A stretch of 64,000 nt of DNA. Source: a virus. Positions 36,301 through 46,504 of this stretch are shown one piece after another. The translations under genes and the position numbers were made by a program. The notes under the pieces were generated by a model. The model had not been told where the DNA came from, did not search any database, and saw only the letters and a program-made list of their open reading frames with translations. Position 1 is the first letter of the stretch; each line of letters begins with the position of its first letter. Location: the IMG/VR virus record IMGVR_UViG_3300025860_000003, positions 62,001 through 126,000 of that record. One strand, written 5' to 3'.

Positions 36301-39228
36301 ATAATATGTTGCCGCTTCTGGAGAAAGTGATGGGTATCCAGGAATGGTTATTGTCCCCAATAACATAGCCTGTGGGTCAGCTGTCGGTGCTACAGGAGTC
36401 TCATCGGGAATACCAGTTTTAATATCAAACAGACCATTCGGACGAAGAGCCACAATATCTATGCGTGGGAGATAAACGTCAACGTCAGCTTGGAAGTTTT
36501 GGTCTGGAGTTGGCGGGTATACGCCATGTGTCCCGTGAACAGCAAACACAGATGGTGCTGCTGGGTTGGAAGGAATTCCAGTTAGATCTGCTTTTGGCTC
36601 ACACGTATTGGCTTGTGCTGGACGGAAATCGACGCTGTCTCTCAGATCATATTCAGTACCATCTGAAGATACAAACAATGGAATTTCTGGTGTGGCGATC
36701 TTCGATGCGTTTGCTGCGTCAGCATCATCTACTGGATATGAGTCGACTGTGGTGAAGCCAATACCGCCAGAGGTATTTCTAGAGAACCAGCTGAACTTAG
36801 CAAGAATTCCTTTTTCGGTCGTATTAAGTGCACCCGAGGTAGCTGATGATTTCTTGACTAATCTTGAACCGCCATAAAAGCCGTCGCGTTGACCGTCATC
36901 CAGCTCAAAGTATTGGAGGGATTCAACACCGTTAGTGAGATTAACATTAGTGTCGCCCATCAACACAGATTCAAGTTTCCATGCATCAGAGACACCAAGA
37001 TCCCATGGACCATCCGCTAATGCAGGATGAGAAGCTGTATCAATTTTGACATACTTGCTCTTATGTACTTCTTTGCTTTCAGGTACTGCTTCAGAACGCA
37101 AGACATCAAAGTATACTTGGACATCGAATTGTGACACAAACGTTCGCTGTAGATCAATTGCGTGAGAAGTAGATCCGCCAGTAATTGTACCTTTAAACTG
37201 TGTGTCGAAAATATGACCAGCAGGGAACTGTTGGGTGATGACACCACTTGGAGTACCATTACCTCCAGCGACCGTAATTGAGGTGGCGCTGTTGATTGCC
37301 GTGACCCTTAGTGTAGTTGTAACACCAGATGCGCATGTAAAGAAGTCGCCTACAGTTAGTTCGGCATCGAATGCAGTATTAGTACCTGTTAGAGTGCCTG
37401 TGCCGCCGCTGATAGATCCTGCGGTGATAGTTCCTGATAAGGTAACTGTCGCTGTTTCTTTGGCTACAACTATGACATTTCTTTCGTCTGGAGCTGTCAA
37501 AGCGCCTGTGTCATTCATTGTGTCTGTGCCGCCAGTAGCTGCGGCTGGGCGAGTTATTGTAACTTGACCATTCGTTCCTACGTTACCATCTGCTTCTTTT
37601 CGAGTTACATATTGCGTTTCTGCTTGAACAAGAGTCTTAACACCTTTGCTCTGAATAGGAAATACTAGTTTGGCGAAAGATGCATCTTGAACCTTAGCAT
37701 TACCGTCCAGCTCAAGAACAACGTCAGCAAATGAGTGGCTTCCTGAACCCAGCGAGTCAGCAACATATAATGAGCGGACATCTTTGAATGCTTTGTCAGC
37801 CACCATTTGAATGTCAGTAATATATATTCTAAACTTGCCAGCTGATGTTCCTGATTGCCCCTCATGCCATTGCATTCCACGAATCTTAGCCGAACCGATT
37901 AAAGTGCCAGCAACAGAGTGGTCATTAAACGCAACAGTACTGATAACATTTTGAGGCGATGCGTAGAATTTCACTTCTTGTAGGTCTGTAAAGTTCCAGA
38001 TGCCCATAACCTCATCACATATGAGGTAGTTACCAATACCTTGTCCAACAACAACATTTTCACGTCTAGCAAACGTATTTGCTTTTGATATGCTTTGTCT
38101 GATTTTATCAGTTGTTTCTATTCTGTAACCTTGAACATAACCTACAGATGGATCAACCTCAACAACTAATTTTGATGCATCACCTTGTTCTGTAAGACTA
38201 GCTTCGTTATCAGCCTCAGTAGAAAGATATGTGCCGCCTGTGACACCATCATTTAAATGCTCGTCTACAGTCAGGACGAATGGTTCGATAGAATAATCGC
38301 CAGATTCTTCATATGTTCTTTTGGCAAGTTCATCAGCTATCCCAGAGAATTGGCCATCGGTGTAGTTGCGTATGATGCGACCTTCTTGAATATCAAATAG
38401 CGGAATAAATCCAGTTGTTTCTGTCACGCCTGTATCTACTAATGGGCGTGTAGCGATTGTTGGAGTCAGCTTTAATCTTGACGCTCCAGGAGCAGAGAAA
38501 TTCGTAGATCCTGACGCATTATCGAGAAGCGAAGAATCTTGGAATGAATCGATGATGAATTCTTTTGTCTCTAGACCAACACGTATGCTTGGGAGTGATT
38601 CATATTTGCTCGCGACTTTCGCCTGCTCGCTCACCTTGATGAAGTTGCCTTTGTGGAAAATTGTACCAGCACTAACGTGTGCGCCAGTACCAGTGCCAGC
38701 TGCAGCCGAAGCAATAGTGGTGGTGGTCGCAATAACCGCACTGTCAGAAATACGAGTGAATGTTAACTCTTCATTGTCGGCAAAAGTCTTTGTTGCGCCA
38801 TCTGTTCCTGAGTTCGTATATGACACGAAAACCGTCAAGTAATCAGGCGCTGCAGTTTCAGAACCGTCAACAGCGTCAAGCAATCTTGCGGTAACACCTG
38901 ATGTGGCACCACTAATAATCACATCTTCAATAGCACCAGCGGTATCGAAAAATTGTGTAAGGACAATAACAGCATTAGCGGCATTCTTGTCATTTAGTTT
39001 CACATATGACCAGACTTGAGCTTGAGCATTACACCCATCAATTACTGTTCCGTCCTTGTATACATCAACACCAAACCGTTCTATTTGATTTTGAAGGATA
39101 GATTGGATTTGTGTCAGCTCTCTCGCCTGAACTGCATATCCAGGTCTAAACAACACACGATGAAAGTTCTTAGTCTCATCGAAGTCATCGAAAAAAGGAC
39201 TCTGGTTTAGGTTTGTTTCGATAGTCAT
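33340..39228 (-). CDS. DUF4815-type baseplate/fibre-attachment structural protein, 1962 aa
   Basis: The N-terminal segment SPFFDDFDETKNFHRVLFRPGYAVQARELTQIQSILQNQIERFG is the hallmark of the DUF4815 family of phage baseplate/fibre proteins. A basic linker with a coiled coil (DLREMDGDLEKTKEQVEINKLDIEALKISV, about residues 990-1020) divides a beta-rich N-terminal half from a long C-terminal half. It lies between the wedge gene 8-like and the fibre genes, where T4 has genes 9-12. It probably connects wedge to fibres, replacing gp9/gp10-type functions; direct homology with T4 gp10 is not claimed. Confidence 0.85.
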   Translation of the reverse strand: MTIETNLNQSPFFDDFDETKNFHRVLFRPGYAVQARELTQIQSILQNQIERFGVDVYKDGTVIDGCNAQAQVWSYVKLNDKNAANAVIVLTQFFDTAGAIEDVIISGATSGVTARLLDAVDGSETAAPDYLTVFVSYTNSGTDGATKTFADNEELTFTRISDSAVIATTTTIASAAAGTGTGAHVSAGTIFHKGNFIKVSEQAKVASKYESLPSIRVGLETKEFIIDSFQDSSLLDNASGSTNFSAPGASRLKLTPTIATRPLVDTGVTETTGFIPLFDIQEGRIIRNYTDGQFSGIADELAKRTYEESGDYSIEPFVLTVDEHLNDGVTGGTYLSTEADNEASLTEQGDASKLVVEVDPSVGYVQGYRIETTDKIRQSISKANTFARRENVVVGQGIGNYLICDEVMGIWNFTDLQEVKFYASPQNVISTVAFNDHSVAGTLIGSAKIRGMQWHEGQSGTSAGKFRIYITDIQMVADKAFKDVRSLYVADSLGSGSHSFADVVLELDGNAKVQDASFAKLVFPIQSKGVKTLVQAETQYVTRKEADGNVGTNGQVTITRPAAATGGTDTMNDTGALTAPDERNVIVVAKETATVTLSGTITAGSISGGTGTLTGTNTAFDAELTVGDFFTCASGVTTTLRVTAINSATSITVAGGNGTPSGVITQQFPAGHIFDTQFKGTITGGSTSHAIDLQRTFVSQFDVQVYFDVLRSEAVPESKEVHKSKYVKIDTASHPALADGPWDLGVSDAWKLESVLMGDTNVNLTNGVESLQYFELDDGQRDGFYGGSRLVKKSSATSGALNTTEKGILAKFSWFSRNTSGGIGFTTVDSYPVDDADAANASKIATPEIPLFVSSDGTEYDLRDSVDFRPAQANTCEPKADLTGIPSNPAAPSVFAVHGTHGVYPPTPDQNFQADVDVYLPRIDIVALRPNGLFDIKTGIPDETPVAPTADPQAMLLGTITIPGYPSLSPEAATYYGRYDYQVNLERENNRRYTMEDLREMDGDLEKTKEQVEINKLDIEALKISVLRVDDAADAVEPPKEVVIVNPKPVERYYNTLRSGDFISESSPIRPIPKMKDIDLEVRAGSLSNVRQGSIFKRLFRQNFHKSMLSQVFGTKRLPIIEKTTTPIQVFNGRMTLSHSICHITQTPSSVNSNTLTRMLSDYKKAGIDYTGLAEFSDLSGISRSRSANDYVIAAHKPITVTCTGLKPSTKVWPRFDGRDVTKYTKLAGQKKGKSYLMTDSTGKLTFEFFLPNDSTMKFRGLKHLLEVSDVQPPIVSGISSGKNGSTTRCGQYYLAPSKRSRGLDPKSVQKNITNLVLSELSADKTQTNVSIKEIPQELPDFLSQVFIVPSSKIDGVFCHHIRLFFAKASSDTSSSVLLQIREVDRAGGPTNVLVSQSQPISQAEIAAAASTVTNATPVEFDFDERPFLTSGKAYAFTVIPTDSKDEYELWTGVRNQPDVVTNKSAYGVPGLGDLFSSATGNNWAKLPNEALKFDIRQNSFTKSAVATFELDNSDTEFLNVNAITPFGPSTATTGFQTDEIVRGTCLMTITHDAAVTIVAGDALKSKVAKNVPDYDAFINTNTDTTTWADGTVRSVVSEPSTTSTIVQIDAFGNFPTSTANTHSTLFRNNVNIGVASAFTANTVQGKVSFLNTDYGRIRLSDSTGSTSHGFGATEYIRGQERGAGALITEVANIDIDAITINAPIFTPKFTKIDWQMKTTSLAGVTDTAFSSVQPNKRVVFAKDQKRIYSASNRDTKSLLIKGTMTTTDIRVGPTVDINDASVSVEQERISATPGNEQFPAGDASARYISQVVPASRPEGGAGEKFFFAVRGYMPKEGGVTVYVRARNENDPEPIEDKIFTQCEDYYTRPAEQSTLGDSTSSTTKLFRLFSTTAATGFATTNKLFENTDDTKIIAYESKDGSRYSGIDYIQYKIVLTRPDGKGRDYTPSIHNLTSVTHKRPV

Positions 39229-39240
39229 TTATTTTTGCCC

Positions 39241-41043
39241 TTAAAAATCTAGTATTATTTTAATGTCTTCTGTTTGATCTGTAGTTCTATCAACAGTGGA
39301 TATGTTTTCTGTATAAAGTATTTCACCAGAGAAAGTATTTGCTTCTGGACCAGTTATGTCTTCTATGCTCGCAATAGTAGTCGCATCACTCCCCGCTTTG
39401 AGGATAAAGTCATCTTTGACGAATGGAGTGTAATTTCCATAACTGTTAACGTTATTTAGATATAATGTATAGAACGATGTATCAGATTTAGTCTCATCAT
39501 CTTTAATAAGAACGATATTCGCATTTGCTGCTTTAAGAGCATTTGCCATAGCATTATTGTTTCTGTCAACTTCACTAAGATCTGTCACAAACTCAAGCGT
39601 TCCAAGAGCAGCTTTACTTCTGTTTCTTTCATTAGTTATAGACTGACCAGCAACAAGTGGGTTGATTGGAATATCATCCGCTATACTCTCATATGATATT
39701 GATGCGCGAGTTGTAAGCCTTAAAGTTGCAGGACTATTTATGCTCTTGGCTACTACTTCTGTGCCATCTGCTAGTGCTGCATTATTCTCGTCAACTTTTA
39801 AGATAGGATCTTTGAGAACACTTACTGTTCTGAATGTAGTGCCTACAGGGATGTACCCTGCACCAGTAGCAGAAACGCCCTCAACATCTTTGAATAATAC
39901 GTTCAACCCCACTTTATCACCGCCAAGCTCTCGCACAGGATCAGAGCCATGACCGCCCATAGGGGAGATGATAACGTTTGCTGTTGCGCCTGAACCGTGT
40001 GATGGGTTTGCAGTAACCAAAGCCTCTGCTTGTGTGTATTTAGTTCCGATATTGATAAGTTCGATACTTGCGACACTACCACTCAGATCATCCGCTAATC
40101 TACTGTATGCCAGCGCACCATTGCCATCTCCAATAATTGTAACAGTTGGGGATATTATGATTTTAGAATCCGAAGCAGGTATTGTGGCGAATGCAGTATT
40201 GACAGAAAGTGTTCTTGTCGAACCGTTATAGTCTGTAATCCTGCGCAGCTGCCCTGAACCAGTTCCTGATGTAACATACACGCTAGAACCATTATAGATG
40301 TCATCACCAGTATCAATTGAAACCTCTGATGATGGCGAAACCGTCAGCGTCAATGTAGTCGCAGTTGACACAGGCGCATCAAATACCTCCTCATAATCAA
40401 CTCCAATAGTGTTCACTTCAATGACCTGAATTGCACCATCTACCGCAGCATTCTGAACGGCTAGAAGTCTATCAGATTCTGTTGATGTGTCGGATGCCGT
40501 TATCGTTTTAACAGGCATGTGTGTCGAAGTCATGAATTTATCAGAGTCACCTAATGAAACTGTGTACATGTATTTCCATGTATATCCATCAGAAGCAGTA
40601 AACGGGAGAGTTGAAAATCCAGTAGGCTTAACTGTAGATACTGCGCCGCTATTGTTGTTCAGACATTTGTAGATATTTAATTGGTCAGTGACAACATAGA
40701 ATGGTTGTTTCGTAGGATCGTACGGATCAATAGTCGTGTGTTTGTACATGGCATAAATCGTACCACTAACCCAGTTATGTCTTGTGACAACATGGGAAAC
40801 ATCTGCTGGTGTAATTCTCTTCGCACCAAACATCTCGCGCTTAACTTTAAAGTGCTTGGTTGCAATGTTTCTTTCTGGTTCGCTCGGATTAGGCTCGTCA
40901 GACCACACATTACTGTTTCCGATACACGCATAGAGGATAGCAGACTTTTTCACTGATACGGTGTCAGTCTCATTCACAGCAGCGATAAATGCCTTTGCAT
41001 TATTGATCGACAATTCTTTGGTTGGATATGTGTATGTTGGCAT
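39241..41043 (-). CDS. 8: Baseplate wedge protein gp8-like
   Basis: 600 residues, nearly twice T4 gp8 (334). Wedge features include an N-terminal segment with VSVKKSAILYACIGNSNVWSDEPNP, then TRHNWVSGTIYAMYKHT and ASDGYTWKYMYTVSLGDSDKFMT, all typical of the gp8 family in marine T4-like phages. The C-terminal half holds extra beta-rich domains. Order 25-6-7-8 along the operon matches T4. Confidence 0.85.
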   Translation of the reverse strand: MPTYTYPTKELSINNAKAFIAAVNETDTVSVKKSAILYACIGNSNVWSDEPNPSEPERNIATKHFKVKREMFGAKRITPADVSHVVTRHNWVSGTIYAMYKHTTIDPYDPTKQPFYVVTDQLNIYKCLNNNSGAVSTVKPTGFSTLPFTASDGYTWKYMYTVSLGDSDKFMTSTHMPVKTITASDTSTESDRLLAVQNAAVDGAIQVIEVNTIGVDYEEVFDAPVSTATTLTLTVSPSSEVSIDTGDDIYNGSSVYVTSGTGSGQLRRITDYNGSTRTLSVNTAFATIPASDSKIIISPTVTIIGDGNGALAYSRLADDLSGSVASIELINIGTKYTQAEALVTANPSHGSGATANVIISPMGGHGSDPVRELGGDKVGLNVLFKDVEGVSATGAGYIPVGTTFRTVSVLKDPILKVDENNAALADGTEVVAKSINSPATLRLTTRASISYESIADDIPINPLVAGQSITNERNRSKAALGTLEFVTDLSEVDRNNNAMANALKAANANIVLIKDDETKSDTSFYTLYLNNVNSYGNYTPFVKDDFILKAGSDATTIASIEDITGPEANTFSGEILYTENISTVDRTTDQTEDIKIILDF

Positions 41044-41048
41044 CTAAC

Positions 41049-44000
41049 TTATTGTCCTGTTATGTAATATGCTTTAGCCGATGATATGCTCGTATTCGAC
41101 CATGTCACATGCGTTGTTGCTTGCGTTGCACTCGATACTATATTTAGTGGAAGTCTATAGTACTGATTGGCAGAAACTTCCAATATAAATACGCCACCAT
41201 TAATAAATTCATTCTGCATATCGCTGTTAACACCAATAATGTTTTGACTGCCGTTGGCGATCGAGAATGTGCCAGTAGCTTGAATCCGTGTTACGTTATT
41301 GGCTGTGACTACAACGTCAGCAGCAATGTCAGAACTTGATTGATATTGTCCAAACAAGTTCTGTCCCGCTGGATGTGCAAGGTCTAATACAACATCTCTA
41401 TATCTTTGTAAACTTAAAGGTGTCGCTATCTCGTATGAGAATTCTTGATACTTATTGCTATCTTGTATGATTCCTCGCTTTGTAGAAACGTGACTTCTAG
41501 AGCTAGAATAATATCCTTCAGAGTTGGCTACATTCTGTAGCGTCAGATTCGCCAGTGCTTGCGTTGAGTCCGTTCTGCCTGACTCGGCAAAGCGCACGAG
41601 TTCATTCTGCTCATGTGAGAATCCTGAATCAACTACACGGACACCAGTTATCGTGCCGTCAGCGCCTATGTCTGCACGAACCGATGCGTTATCACCTAAC
41701 ACGCCCCTATCAACAATCTTCACAATCTTTGCTGATCCAGTTGCAGTTGGCGTTCTGGCATCTATAGTTCCAGGAACATACTCAGAGCCGTGGATATTTA
41801 TTGCTACTGTTGTATTATTGGCAAAACTTATGTTTCCAGGACTTCTCTGTAACATCTTCTGCCAGACGCGAATCGTTGTTTCATAAGTTCCATTAGCATG
41901 AGCAATTGTAGCTGGAACATTGCTCCCTATCACACCACCTTTAATATCACCGCTTGCGCCAGTAGATGTTTGTGCGACTGCATCATTAGTGTCTAACACT
42001 GTTACTTGCGAATCGCCTGTATTCCAATTGACATTATCAGTCTGTAGTGTGATATACTGCTCGCCAATACCTAATGCAGCAATGTCATTCTCTCTGACAA
42101 TAACGTCTGGAGCGACAGTAAATCCAGTACCGCCAATACGGTTTGATAATCTGTCGATAGATCCGAATATGCTATTCTTAAAGATAAGTGAATCACTCAA
42201 AGAAGTGTAAGCGTTCTCATATGCAGTATTGGATGTTGTGTATGCAACATTGCCGACTATTGTGGCAGAACCTGTTTTTGCTACACCTTCACCTTCTTTG
42301 AATCCTTGGAATGGACCAGTCTGGAACTGGTGTGCTATTGCTGATGTTGTGTTAGAAGTGACTCTCGCTTTAACTAAGTTCCTATACACCCCACCCTTAC
42401 CATATGCTGCATTGGTCAATGCAGGAGAGAATGCTGGTGTTACTGTAATTTCATTTGCGCCATTTACTGCGGTGACTCTTCGACTAGTCTGTTCGCCTGC
42501 TTTGATAGCATCATGCTTTGCTAAATTGACGCCAACATTTGTTCCTGTTACTGTTGTTCCGCTACTGCTGATTGTTCCTGACTGAACTGTATTGGCGAGA
42601 GGCAAATGTTCATATCCTCCAGGAGTATCAGAGATAACATGCTTAACAACACCGAAAGAATATAATTCGTCTCCAGTTATTGCTGAGTCTGCAGTGTTAG
42701 CTGTATTAGGCTCATCACCAACAAACTCATCTCCTGCCACAACAGTTGTTCCTGCATTGTTAGCAAATTCAACTAGATGGTATCCGATAGTATTTGCATG
42801 GAAGGTTGTGACCTTACCCATGTTTGTGCCTGAGTTTTTCTCTGAGTTGGTCTTGAAAACAAATTCGCCTGTACCAGTTGTATCAGTATCTTGCTTTCTT
42901 TGATATGCAGTCAGATAACCCTCTTCTTGCTGAGCGCCCCAAATAGATGCGCCAGATACACCATCACCAGTATATTGAAATCCACTAGAACCCATAGTAG
43001 TTGATGATTGAAGTCCAATGCGCCATCCAGTGGTGCTATTAGGATTAGTCCTGCTAGAACATCTCCACCAACCGTTGCCTGCAGGTTCTATCTTAGTGTC
43101 TGTCCACTGAGTTCCTGCGTGAACAACTGTACCATCAACAATATCGAATATAGGATAGTTGGCACCCCTACTTAGTCCTCTGTAACACAGATATCTCTTA
43201 GACCCTGCGACAATCGGTTTAGCATACACAGAATATGTGTAGTATACACTGCCGTCGACCACACCGACCAGAGCAGAATTCTTAACACCAAGATAATGGT
43301 CTGTGTTTGTATCTGTGCTTTCTATAAGGTTCTCAGCGGTTGTTGTACCATCTGGCGCAACAACGTCATTTGATGTCGGAACATCAGACCTAGATGAAGT
43401 CCAGTGATCAGTCTCTTGTATTTCTTCAGAGTCATTGAGCATATTTCTGATAGAAGAAGTGAATAGACCGAATGTGTCTACTTCTAATACTGCAGCGCCA
43501 TCAGCCGATGATGCTCCAATTGCAACAATAGTGCCATTGGCATATGATGAGCTGCCATATATCTTATCACCAACTGCAAAAGCAGCGCCAGTATTGGCAA
43601 CCAAAAGTCTTGCGTCTTTGTTATCTCTATAATGTTCGTTATCAACTTCTTCTTCGAGTTCTGGGAAGCCGAGAGTTGGAGCGCCAATAATCGTATGTTG
43701 GAGTGTCGACATTAAATTATTGGTGTTTGTGCCATCAGTAACTGTAGGAGCAAGTGTGCCGAATATGTTATTACTAGCAATCAAGTTGGTGTTCATTGAA
43801 ATGGCAAAAGTGTCTGTGAGATCACCAAGACCGATTTGAAAAGATCCAGGAGTAATACCGTCACCTGCGATAACTGACCCGATGCTGACCGTTGTGCCGC
43901 CAACCTGACTGTCTGCGAATCCCGCAGTATAACCTGAACCGCCATCTAAGATACTAAATGTCAACGCACCACCAAGGTTGACTGTTTCTGTCACAACAAC

Positions 44001-44735
44001 CTTACCAAACGCACCAGTCTTTTCTGAGATTATGTCAACAATGTCGCCAGCAGCATATTGTGCTCCAGCGTCTTGAATAGTAATTTTAGAGATACCAGCT
44101 TCAACGGTGATCGTATGTCCTGACAAATTAGCATCGGAAGCGAGAGAGACAACTTCTAAATGGTTGAATGACCCTTTAACATTCGAGACATTGATCTGCA
44201 TCAAGTCTCTGCCGTTTATAACACGACCAACCACATCTTCGACAAGAGCTTCAGCTTTTGATTCAGCACCACGAATTGTTTTGCCGATAAGCGCATAGTT
44301 CTTTTTGTTGTGTGTCGTAACAAGATAGCGATCTAAGTTCCAATCACCGTCCGAAACCTTGAGCATCTGATCCGCAGGATAGTTTATCTCTACAGGCTCA
44401 TCGTAAATTGCTCTGAATAATAGCTTGTATGAGGCGATTGTCCCTCTAGAACTATTATAATTTTTTATGTATTTCGCTAACAGCTTCTTATCAGAAGCGA
44501 CATTATACGGAACCGATGGCAATAAAGTTTCTTGGAAGTGTGTCAAATACTCATCAAGAGTTGTATTGATGTTACGATAATCTTCTAAATTCTGTATGGC
44601 GTCAGTCAGCTTACCGTTCTGTTCCATGTATTCATAATACGCTTCCACAAAGGCAAGAAAGTTCTCACCCTCTTCTTTATAGAAGTCTGGAAACTGATTC
44701 GCGACAACAGCTGATAGTTTCGATTTTATAGTCAT
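41049..44735 (-). CDS. 7: Baseplate wedge protein gp7-like with inserted carbohydrate-binding-like domain
   Basis: 1228 residues (T4 gp7 is 1032). The N-terminus (KSKLSAVVANQFPDFYKEEGENFLAFVEAYYEYMEQNG) is the conserved wedge start, followed by YIKNYNSSRGTIASYKLLFRAIYDE. At about residues 432-615 lies a domain with YYTYSVYAKP, GNGWWRCSSR and SIWGAQQEEGYLTAYQ, a pattern common in phage adhesin carbohydrate-binding sandwiches. Sequence after it resumes repeated beta domains. gp7 is the large wedge scaffold joining gp6, gp8 and gp10. The gene shares one base with the gene 6 stop. Confidence 0.85.
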   Translation of the reverse strand: MTIKSKLSAVVANQFPDFYKEEGENFLAFVEAYYEYMEQNGKLTDAIQNLEDYRNINTTLDEYLTHFQETLLPSVPYNVASDKKLLAKYIKNYNSSRGTIASYKLLFRAIYDEPVEINYPADQMLKVSDGDWNLDRYLVTTHNKKNYALIGKTIRGAESKAEALVEDVVGRVINGRDLMQINVSNVKGSFNHLEVVSLASDANLSGHTITVEAGISKITIQDAGAQYAAGDIVDIISEKTGAFGKVVVTETVNLGGALTFSILDGGSGYTAGFADSQVGGTTVSIGSVIAGDGITPGSFQIGLGDLTDTFAISMNTNLIASNNIFGTLAPTVTDGTNTNNLMSTLQHTIIGAPTLGFPELEEEVDNEHYRDNKDARLLVANTGAAFAVGDKIYGSSSYANGTIVAIGASSADGAAVLEVDTFGLFTSSIRNMLNDSEEIQETDHWTSSRSDVPTSNDVVAPDGTTTAENLIESTDTNTDHYLGVKNSALVGVVDGSVYYTYSVYAKPIVAGSKRYLCYRGLSRGANYPIFDIVDGTVVHAGTQWTDTKIEPAGNGWWRCSSRTNPNSTTGWRIGLQSSTTMGSSGFQYTGDGVSGASIWGAQQEEGYLTAYQRKQDTDTTGTGEFVFKTNSEKNSGTNMGKVTTFHANTIGYHLVEFANNAGTTVVAGDEFVGDEPNTANTADSAITGDELYSFGVVKHVISDTPGGYEHLPLANTVQSGTISSSGTTVTGTNVGVNLAKHDAIKAGEQTSRRVTAVNGANEITVTPAFSPALTNAAYGKGGVYRNLVKARVTSNTTSAIAHQFQTGPFQGFKEGEGVAKTGSATIVGNVAYTTSNTAYENAYTSLSDSLIFKNSIFGSIDRLSNRIGGTGFTVAPDVIVRENDIAALGIGEQYITLQTDNVNWNTGDSQVTVLDTNDAVAQTSTGASGDIKGGVIGSNVPATIAHANGTYETTIRVWQKMLQRSPGNISFANNTTVAINIHGSEYVPGTIDARTPTATGSAKIVKIVDRGVLGDNASVRADIGADGTITGVRVVDSGFSHEQNELVRFAESGRTDSTQALANLTLQNVANSEGYYSSSRSHVSTKRGIIQDSNKYQEFSYEIATPLSLQRYRDVVLDLAHPAGQNLFGQYQSSSDIAADVVVTANNVTRIQATGTFSIANGSQNIIGVNSDMQNEFINGGVFILEVSANQYYRLPLNIVSSATQATTHVTWSNTSISSAKAYYITGQ

Positions 44736-46504
44736 TAACCTTGCTCGCCGTATACATTTATCGTAGCGTCGGAGGAATTCATAAGCAATATTTGCTCTCT
44801 CACCGAATTAATATCAAAATTCTCTGGCTTGGCTGAAACTTTGATTTGTATGTCAGCATATGCTGTCGGTGCAAAGTTTGTGATAACAATCTCACCTGTA
44901 GTATAATTTACTGTTCCTGCAATGTCGACGATCGTGACTTTGACGTTAGTGTCACTGTATCTGAAGATTGTGGCGTTTCCTGCCCCATCATCACCAAGAT
45001 ATGCAGAGAATCCATTATAAGTGAACTCGGTTGACTCGACAGTTGATGGTCTCAGCTCATTCTGGAAAGACAACAAAACGTTTTCCGCAACATTGACGTT
45101 AGGAACAAACCTTTTCTGAACTTTAATAGCAGCATCATTATTTAAGATTGTTGTAGAAGTGTTGTCGAGCGCACGAACAAACCGTGAATATCGCAGCTTA
45201 TTACCGAATCGCTCTAAGTTAGTTGAAGCAAAAGAGTCGATTGAATCCCGAATCATCTGCTCCACACTGCTTAATGACAATGTGGTTCTTGTAGTGTCAT
45301 AGTATGTGGATATTGTCGGGATCAAGTACACATAATCAGCATCAATGATCACGGGATCAATGGCTAGTGGCGCTCTGGTTTTAATTGATTCGCAGATCGC
45401 CTGCTTTCTTGTTGCTGTAGCAAACTGCTCATCAAACGGTTTGACCGCAATATAAACTTTACCATAAGCAGGTGGTGTTGCTTCTTCACCGCCATAAGAA
45501 ATAACAGACTGGAGGTCTGGGTTTTCACTTAATAATATTCTTTGATAGTCATTAGCAACAACGGCACGGTTTTGTGTCTGGAAGTTTCTAGGAGCATTGA
45601 ACTTTATTGAATCGACACCCTCTTGACTTCTGCCGCCTGCAGCGTTCTTAGTCACTGCAGTGATCGTGGCTGTTGGCGTTGGTGTTAGACCTGTGGAGAT
45701 ACTTTCAACAGAGAACGTATTTGCACCATTAGTAGCAGCACCGCTACATACGAGATATGACGCTTTGATGATATTGCCTGATTTAATAGATTTACCAAGA
45801 CCGCCTTGCCCAAACACCAACTCATATTTTTTGTCGCTCGCTTCCTCAAGGAAGAATACTGGAGACGTTTCAAAAACCTGATTGATATTTGTTGCTCTAG
45901 TGAACTCAGTCACTGTGCTATCTGCAGCTGATTCTTGGACGCTTACAGTGATGCTTGTAGTATCTACGCCGTTGTTTGGAATAACATATCGAACTGGATT
46001 AGAAGCACTTGCCGTCCACGCATGCGTGAGTGGCTCGCCCTCTTTAATCGTGATCGTTTTAGAGAAAGTTCCTGCCGCACTCTGGTCAATCTTTTCCACT
46101 TGAGGTGTCACATATGTGTATGTAACATCATCAATAGATGTAGTGAACTTTGAGTTCTTTGGTACAGTGAACTGAGGAACACTAGCAGCAACGCCAGTGA
46201 AGTTCAGTGTCACATCAGCCGTTGCGCCGATAGCAGAAATAGGAACGTATCCTAATTCCTTTGCTCTCGATACTACAGAATCACGCTGCTGGGCTGTGTC
46301 TAAGAACATCTCGTTACCGATCATGTTCAAGTAATATGCATTGTAGTGCGTATTATATGCCAAGACATCAAGAAGAACTGACATAGCAGATCCTTCAAAG
46401 TCATAGTCCTTGAACTGTGATTGGGTGCTGAGATATGTCTGAAGATTGGTGCGGATATCCGCAAAATCTAATTCAGTAACTTGTAAATATGTATTTGCTG
46501 CCAT
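44735..46504 (-). CDS. 6: Baseplate wedge protein gp6 (J-like)
   Basis: 589 residues (T4 gp6 is 660). The N-terminus DFADIRTNLQTYLSTQSQFKDYDFEGSAMSVLLDVLAYNTHYNAYYLNMIGNEMFLDTAQQRDSVVSRAKELGYVP-type pattern is diagnostic of gp6/Mu gp47-like wedge proteins, and FNAPRNFQTQNRAVVANDYQRIL follows near 305. Two copies per wedge form the ring that clamps the baseplate core. It starts at the base shared with the gene 25 stop. Confidence 0.95.
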   Translation of the reverse strand: MAANTYLQVTELDFADIRTNLQTYLSTQSQFKDYDFEGSAMSVLLDVLAYNTHYNAYYLNMIGNEMFLDTAQQRDSVVSRAKELGYVPISAIGATADVTLNFTGVAASVPQFTVPKNSKFTTSIDDVTYTYVTPQVEKIDQSAAGTFSKTITIKEGEPLTHAWTASASNPVRYVIPNNGVDTTSITVSVQESAADSTVTEFTRATNINQVFETSPVFFLEEASDKKYELVFGQGGLGKSIKSGNIIKASYLVCSGAATNGANTFSVESISTGLTPTPTATITAVTKNAAGGRSQEGVDSIKFNAPRNFQTQNRAVVANDYQRILLSENPDLQSVISYGGEEATPPAYGKVYIAVKPFDEQFATATRKQAICESIKTRAPLAIDPVIIDADYVYLIPTISTYYDTTRTTLSLSSVEQMIRDSIDSFASTNLERFGNKLRYSRFVRALDNTSTTILNNDAAIKVQKRFVPNVNVAENVLLSFQNELRPSTVESTEFTYNGFSAYLGDDGAGNATIFRYSDTNVKVTIVDIAGTVNYTTGEIVITNFAPTAYADIQIKVSAKPENFDINSVREQILLMNSSDATINVYGEQG

